NCBI RefSeq assembly: GCF_011043735.1
Contig: NZ_JAAKGV010000024.1
Coordinates: 1-64,000, forward strand
Length of the DNA: 64,000 nt
Direction: 5' to 3'
Origin: Methylobacterium sp. DB0501
GTDB taxonomy: Bacteria > Pseudomonadota > Alphaproteobacteria > Rhizobiales > Beijerinckiaceae
Shown here: piece by piece, positions 60,246 through 64,000 of the stretch
Numbering within the stretch: the first letter of the stretch is position 1
How the letters are laid out: the number at the start of each line of letters is the position of its first letter
Notes under the pieces: model-generated
Told to the model about the DNA's origin: nothing
Seen by the model: the letters and a program-made list of their open reading frames with translations, nothing else
The model's database searches: none
Translations under genes and position numbers: made by a program

Positions 60246-60461
60246 ATGTCGTCCTGGTTCTCGCGGCTCGTCGCCGCTCTCCTCGGCCCGGGGCCGCGCC
60301 CGCGGCCCGGGTCCGGCGCTTGGATCCTGCTCGGCGAGGGGCGCGGCGTCTCCTGGTGCCGGGACGAGGCGGCAAGTCCGACAATCGCAAGTCCGACAAT
60401 CACAAGCCCTGCGATCACGAGCCCCGCGCTCAGCGGTGCCACTCCGCCGCCCGCGCGGTGA
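60246..60461 (+). CDS. Possible small protein with pentapeptide repeats
   Basis: 71-residue frame (MSSWFSRLVAALLGPGPRP at the start) ending in four SPxIx-type pentapeptide repeats that come from a 15-bp tandem repeat. A GGAG lies about 14 bp upstream. The 3' end overlaps the convergent LysR gene by 32 nt. Could be real or a chance frame. Confidence 0.25.
   Translation: MSSWFSRLVAALLGPGPRPRPGSGAWILLGEGRGVSWCRDEAASPTIASPTITSPAITSPALSGATPPPAR
60374..60433. repeat. 15-bp tandem repeat, four units
   Basis: Units aagtccgacaatcgc, aagtccgacaatcac, aagccctgcgatcac and gagccccgcgctcag. The last unit covers the stop codon of the LysR gene at 60430. Confidence 0.7.
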
Positions 60462-61356
60462 TCCATTCCCGGAAATGCGCCACCTTCGGGGCGTCGGTCT
60501 CGGTCGGGGTGACGAGGAAGAAGCTGTAGGGGCTCGCCACCTCGTCCGGGAACGGCCGCACCAGCCCGGTGCCCGAGACGAGATCGCCCCCGAGCACCCG
60601 CGTGGCGAGGCCGACCCCGCCGCCGGCGGTGGCGCATTGCAGCACCATGAAGGTGTGGGTGAAGCGGGGTCCGCGCGAGGCATCGACCCCGCTGACGCCC
60701 GCCGCGGCGAGCCATTGCGGCCAGTCCACCGACTCGATGTCGATCGGGTCATCGTCGTGGAGCAGGGTGTGGCGGGCGAGGTCCTGGGGGGAGCGCAAGG
60801 GCGGATCGCCGTCGCGCAGGCGCGGGCTGCAGACCGGGAAGACGACGTCGTGCATCAGCAGGTCGGAGCGCAGGCCCGGATAGCGCCCGCGCCCGTGCCG
60901 GATCGCCAGGTCCGCGTCGTCGCGGGAGAAATCGACCAGCCGGTTGTTGGCGACGACCCGCACGTCGAGATCGGGATGCTGCGCACGAAAGCTGCCCATG
61001 CGTGGGATCAGCCACAGGCTGGCGAAGGAATGCGTGGTGCTGATCGTCAGCACGTGGTCCTGGCCCTGGCGCCGCAGCCGGGCGGTGGCCTCGGCGAGCT
61101 GGTCCAGCACCTCGCCGGCCGAGGCCGCGAAGCGCTGGCCCGCCGGCGTCAGGGCGACGCCCCGGCTCGGCAGGCGGCGGAACAGCGCGACGCCGAACCA
61201 GCCCTCCAGGATCTTCACCTGCTGCGCCACCGCGCCGGCGCTGACGCCCAGCTCGTCCCCGGCCTCGTGGAAGGTGGCGTGGCGCGACGCCGCCTCGAAC
61301 GCCCGCACGGCGTTGAGCGGGGGCAGGCGGCGGCGGGGATCCCGGTCGAGAGCCAT
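60430..61356 (-). CDS. LysR family regulator, GcvA type
   Basis: 308 residues. RRLPPLNAVRAFEAASRHATFHEAGDELGVSAGAVAQQVKILE is the GcvA-type HTH opening, followed by a substrate domain with TISTTHSFASLWLIPRMG and DLAIRHGRG. In its own neighbourhood it is divergent from a DUF1127 gene, not from glycine-cleavage genes, so its target cannot be inferred from the name. ATG 61356. Confidence 0.9.
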   Translation of the reverse strand: MALDRDPRRRLPPLNAVRAFEAASRHATFHEAGDELGVSAGAVAQQVKILEGWFGVALFRRLPSRGVALTPAGQRFAASAGEVLDQLAEATARLRRQGQDHVLTISTTHSFASLWLIPRMGSFRAQHPDLDVRVVANNRLVDFSRDDADLAIRHGRGRYPGLRSDLLMHDVVFPVCSPRLRDGDPPLRSPQDLARHTLLHDDDPIDIESVDWPQWLAAAGVSGVDASRGPRFTHTFMVLQCATAGGGVGLATRVLGGDLVSGTGLVRPFPDEVASPYSFFLVTPTETDAPKVAHFREWITARAAEWHR

Positions 61357-61469
61357 GGCGTGACTCAGATTTGCTGCGGCGAAGGACGAATCGTTCTGGT
61401 TTGCCCGCGAGGCGCCGGAAAGGCAATCTCCCGCTTGTCACGACCTGCCTGACCGACCCGGAGAGAGCC

Positions 61470-61700
61470 ATGACGACCCTCGTCGCTGGCCAAGGAAACC
61501 TGCGCCTCGTTCCCGCCATCCGCCTCAGCCCGCCGCGCCTGCGCACGGCCACCTCGCTCCTCGAGCGGCTCGAATTGTGGGCCGAGCGCCGGCGCGAGCG
61601 CCGCGCCCTGCTGCGCTGCCCCGACGCTCTCCTCAGGGATGTCGGCCTGTCGCGGGCCGATGCGGTGCGCGAGGCGGGCAAGCCGTTCTGGATCGACTGA
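61470..61700 (+). CDS. DUF1127 (YjiS-like) small protein
   Basis: 76 residues. The Arg-rich helix RLELWAERRRERRALLRCPD is followed by ALLRDVGLSRADAVREAGKPFW, the DUF1127 consensus. In alphaproteobacteria, small Arg-rich proteins of this family affect RNA and phosphate- or polyamine-related metabolism (family knowledge). GAGAGAGCC precedes ATG 61470. Confidence 0.88.
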   Translation: MTTLVAGQGNLRLVPAIRLSPPRLRTATSLLERLELWAERRRERRALLRCPDALLRDVGLSRADAVREAGKPFWID

Positions 61701-61787
61701 TCCGCAACGCGCCGATTGCACCGCAAGGATCGGGAGGATTCCCGTCTGCCCCTGGGGCAGGGTGCGGCATCCTTCCCGGAGAGCCCG

Positions 61788-62714
61788 ATGACGCCCGCCA
61801 ACCGCCCGATGACCCCGTCCGAATGGGGAACGCTCCTCGGCCTCTCGGTCCTGTGGGGCGGCTCGTTCTTCTTCGTCGGCGTCGCCCTCCGGGCGCTGCC
61901 GCCGCTCACCCTGGTGAGCCTGCGCGTCGGCCTCGCGGCCCTGATCCTCGCCCTGGTGCTGCGGGTGCGGGGGATCCCGGTGCCGCGGGGCGCCCGGATC
62001 TGGCTCGCCTTCCTGGGCGCGGCCTTCCTCAACAACGCGGTGCCGTTCTGCCTCATCGCCTGGGGCCAGACCCACATCGCCTCCGGCCTCGCGGCGATCC
62101 TCAACGCCACCACGCCGCTCTTCGGGGTGCTGGTGGCGCATGTCCTCACCGACGACGAGCGCCTGACGGGCAACCGCCTCGCCGGGGTGCTGGCGGGCGT
62201 GTCGGGCGTCGCCGTGATGGTCGGGCCCTCGGTCCTCGCCGGGCTCGGGGGCGAGGCCCTGGCGCAGGGCGCGGTGCTGCTCGCCGCGCTCTCCTACGCC
62301 TTCGCGGGCATCTATGGCCGCCGGTTCAAGCGCATGGGGATCCCGCCGCTCTCGGCCGCCGCCGGCCAGGTCGCCGCCGCGACCCTGCTGCTCGCGCCCA
62401 TCGCCCTCGCGGTCGACCGGCCCTGGACGCTGCCCGCGCCGCCCGTCACGGCGATCGCGGCGGTGCTCGGCCTCGCCGCGCTCTCGACGGCGCTCGCCTA
62501 CGTGATCTTCTTCCGCCTGCTGGCGAGCGCCGGGGCGACCAACCTGATGCTCGTCACCTTCCTGATCCCGGTCTCGGCGCTGCTGCTGGGCGCCCTGGTG
62601 CTGGGCGAGCCGGTGGTGCCGCGCCAGCTCCTCGGCATGGCGCTGATCGGCGCGGGGCTGGTGGCGATCGACGGGCGGCTGCTGCGGCGAAGGAAGCCCG
62701 CGGCGGCGGAGTAG
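61788..62714 (+). CDS. EamA/DMT-family transporter
   Basis: 308 residues with ten predicted helices in two EamA repeats. LSVLWGGSFFFVGVALR and FCLIAWGQTHIASGLAAILNATTPLFG are typical of the first repeat, and ALAYVIFFRLLASAGATNLMLVTFLIPV of the second. Probably an exporter of amino acids or other metabolites. ATG 61788 is used; Met 8 (61809) is an alternative. It follows DUF1127 by 87 bp, so an operon with it is possible. Confidence 0.9.
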   Translation: MTPANRPMTPSEWGTLLGLSVLWGGSFFFVGVALRALPPLTLVSLRVGLAALILALVLRVRGIPVPRGARIWLAFLGAAFLNNAVPFCLIAWGQTHIASGLAAILNATTPLFGVLVAHVLTDDERLTGNRLAGVLAGVSGVAVMVGPSVLAGLGGEALAQGAVLLAALSYAFAGIYGRRFKRMGIPPLSAAAGQVAAATLLLAPIALAVDRPWTLPAPPVTAIAAVLGLAALSTALAYVIFFRLLASAGATNLMLVTFLIPVSALLLGALVLGEPVVPRQLLGMALIGAGLVAIDGRLLRRRKPAAAE

Positions 62715-62732
62715 CCGGCGCGGGCGGGGCGG

Positions 62733-63365
62733 TCAGGCGCCGTGTCTGCCCTGCATCGCGGCGTAGCTCGTCATCAGGTTGCGGTAATCCGGGATGTGGT
62801 CGCCGAGCAGCGTCGCCAGCCCCTCGACGTCCCGGCGCCAGTCGCGGTGCAGCTCGCAGGCGACCGCGAACCAGTTCACCAGCTGCACGCCCGCCGCCGA
62901 CATCCGGTTCCACGCCCCGTCGCGCACCACCGGGTTGAAGGTGCCCGACGCATCCGTGACGGCGAAGACCTCGTAGCCTTCCGCGATGGCCGACAGGGCC
63001 ACGAAGGCGACGCAGACCTCGGTGACGACGCCCGCGATGATGAGCTGCTTGCGGCCCGTCGCCCTCACGGCGGCGACGAAATCGGGGTTGTCCCAGGCAT
63101 TGATCTGGCCGGGCCGGGCGATGAAGGGCGCGTCCGGGAACTTGGCCTTCAGCTCGGGCATGATCGGCCCGTTCGGACCCTCCTCGAAGCTGGTGGTGAG
63201 GATGGTCGGCAGCTTGAAGTAGGCGGCGAGGTCGGCGACCGCCAGCACGTTGTTCTTGAAGCGATCCGGATCGAAGTCGCGCACCAGCGACATCAGGCCG
63301 GCCTGGTGATCGACCAGCAGGACGACGGCCTGGTCGAGGTCGAGGCGGTGATACGGCTTGGTCAT
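62733..63365 (-). CDS. Isochorismatase-type cysteine hydrolase (YcaC-like)
   Basis: 210 residues. Catalytic Asp in LLVDHQAGLMS, the probable Lys in ELKAKFPDAPF and Cys in GVVTEVCVAFVAL, with a cis-peptide region before the Cys. The family hydrolyses amides or isochorismate-like enol ethers; YcaC-like members have unknown substrate. ATG 63365 with GGAG 6 bp upstream was preferred over Met 63377. Convergent with the EamA gene, only 18 bp apart. Confidence 0.88.
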   Translation of the reverse strand: MTKPYHRLDLDQAVVLLVDHQAGLMSLVRDFDPDRFKNNVLAVADLAAYFKLPTILTTSFEEGPNGPIMPELKAKFPDAPFIARPGQINAWDNPDFVAAVRATGRKQLIIAGVVTEVCVAFVALSAIAEGYEVFAVTDASGTFNPVVRDGAWNRMSAAGVQLVNWFAVACELHRDWRRDVEGLATLLGDHIPDYRNLMTSYAAMQGRHGA

Positions 63366-63518
63366 CGTCGTCTCCATCGTGGCGGCCGGCGCGGCGCCGT
63401 GTCGATGGGGGGAGTATGTCTGCCGGGTTTCTGGCTGGAAACAGAAACAATGGAAAACGATCGTTTCCGGCAACGCGATGATCCGACGGGGTGATCGCGG
63501 CCCGTCGGACGTCGCGCC

Positions 63519-63980
63519 TCACGCCACGATGGGCACGTGCACGTCGATGACGGTCCCTGGCCGGTCGGGGGCGAACCGGCCGTCATAGAGCTCGAAATCG
63601 GGACTGTCGGCCACCGCAAGGCCCGAGGCCGGAACGAGGTCGCCCCAGATGGTCGCCGTGGCGCTCCTCATCTGCGGGTGCAGCGCCGTCCCGTCCAGGG
63701 TGATCCGGAAGACCGCGTAGGTCGCGGCCGGGATCGTCTTGCGCGTGAAGCCGGCCGGCAGGGTGCCCTCCGGCCGCACGCCGACGCCGGCCATGTAGTT
63801 GAAGCGACCTTCCTGCGTGTCGGCGCTCCAGACGACGCCGTAGGTCGCCCAGCTCGGGGCCTGCCCGTCGACCGACGGGAGGGCCTTGCTCAAGCTCGAC
63901 CAGAGGTCCGGGATGGCGGCCGTGGTCGTCTGGTCGAAAAGCCGCGTCGGGCCGGCGACGGTGAAGGCGGCGCGCGTCAC
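63519..63980 (-). CDS. GyrI-like effector-binding protein (may continue past the window)
   Basis: At least 153 residues. AAIPDLWSSLSKALPSVDGQ, ATYGVVWSADTQEGRFNYMAG and IPAATYAVFRI are GyrI-like (AraC_E_bind) domain features, with a C-terminal VIDVHVPIVA. The frame stays open to the right edge (64000), upstream of GTG 63980, so a longer AraC-family regulator with an HTH outside the window is possible. GTG 63980 is provisional. Confidence 0.75.
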   Translation of the reverse strand: MTRAAFTVAGPTRLFDQTTTAAIPDLWSSLSKALPSVDGQAPSWATYGVVWSADTQEGRFNYMAGVGVRPEGTLPAGFTRKTIPAATYAVFRITLDGTALHPQMRSATATIWGDLVPASGLAVADSPDFELYDGRFAPDRPGTVIDVHVPIVA

Positions 63981-64000
63981 GAGGCCGGGCAGGCGGGCGA

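Noticed and set aside
60374..60433. CRISPR-like array
   Set aside because: The four 15-bp units are contiguous with no spacers and no cas genes are near. It is a simple tandem repeat. The same applies to 15926-15970 and 39601-39645.
1..64000. Insertion sequence, prophage or integrative element
   Set aside because: No transposase, integrase, phage structural gene or tRNA attachment site was recognised. The repeats found are short and non-coding.

Overview
The window is uniformly very GC-rich with tightly packed, mostly short-spaced genes. Its gene content includes MdoH-type glucan synthase, Hint-domain secreted protein, GcvA-type LysR, DUF1127, Tat-exported oxidoreductases, RES/Xre pair and many c-di-GMP proteins. 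This fits a chromosome segment of an alphaproteobacterium of the Hyphomicrobiales, most likely Methylobacterium or a close relative (inference from gene style; no rRNA or tRNA is present to confirm it). No phage, transposase, CRISPR array or RNA gene was recognised.

Layout. 0-0.6 kb is a lower-GC edge with a decayed gene. 0.8-4.1 kb is a four-gene minus-strand operon (zinc-type dehydrogenase, 6-pyruvoyl-tetrahydropterin synthase-like protein, glycosyltransferase, methyltransferase), divergent from a glucan glucosyltransferase. 6-12.5 kb holds a Hint-domain protein, an SAF-domain dehydrogenase, the Kup potassium transporter and an atypical SDR. 12.6-18.3 kb has a chemoreceptor and small catabolic genes (2-keto-4-pentenoate hydratase family, SDR, RraA-like aldolase, flavin reductase). 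19-26 kb has a BKACE enzyme, a large hybrid histidine kinase and a dctA/M20 amidohydrolase/DUF3830 operon facing a LysR regulator. 27-34 kb holds ddl, an AhpD-like protein, a hydantoinase, a secreted metallo-beta-lactamase-fold enzyme and a RES/Xre toxin-antitoxin pair. 33-36.7 kb is a translationally coupled operon of two Tat-exported oxidoreductases, a nucleotide-carrier-like membrane protein and a class II aldolase. 37-39.4 kb is a substrate-binding protein plus cytochrome P450 operon.

39.8-50.6 kb is rich in cyclic-di-GMP signalling (two GGDEF-EAL proteins and one stand-alone EAL protein). It encloses an amino acid or polyamine ABC importer with a PuuB-like oxidase and a divergent PuuR-like regulator that has two operator-like palindromes. 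50.7-56.1 kb is partly decayed: an internally deleted SNF2 helicase, an intact phospholipase D/EEP/flippase-like trio, then a broken sugar locus with two in-frame TAG codons. An AT-rich non-coding stretch (56.2-56.6 kb) precedes a vanadium haloperoxidase-type gene. 58-64 kb holds SDR/LysR, another LysR, DUF1127, an EamA exporter, an isochorismatase-type hydrolase and a GyrI-like protein that runs to the window edge.

The most unusual feature is a dispersed palindrome (three copies; arms of 16-17 bp, loop of 8) whose outer TGA supplies the stop codon of the flanking gene in every copy. Two copies also share a downstream tail of about 70 bp. The candidate new pathways are the pterin-synthase-like/glycosyltransferase operon at the left and the periplasmic oxidoreductase plus nucleotide-carrier-like operon in the middle.
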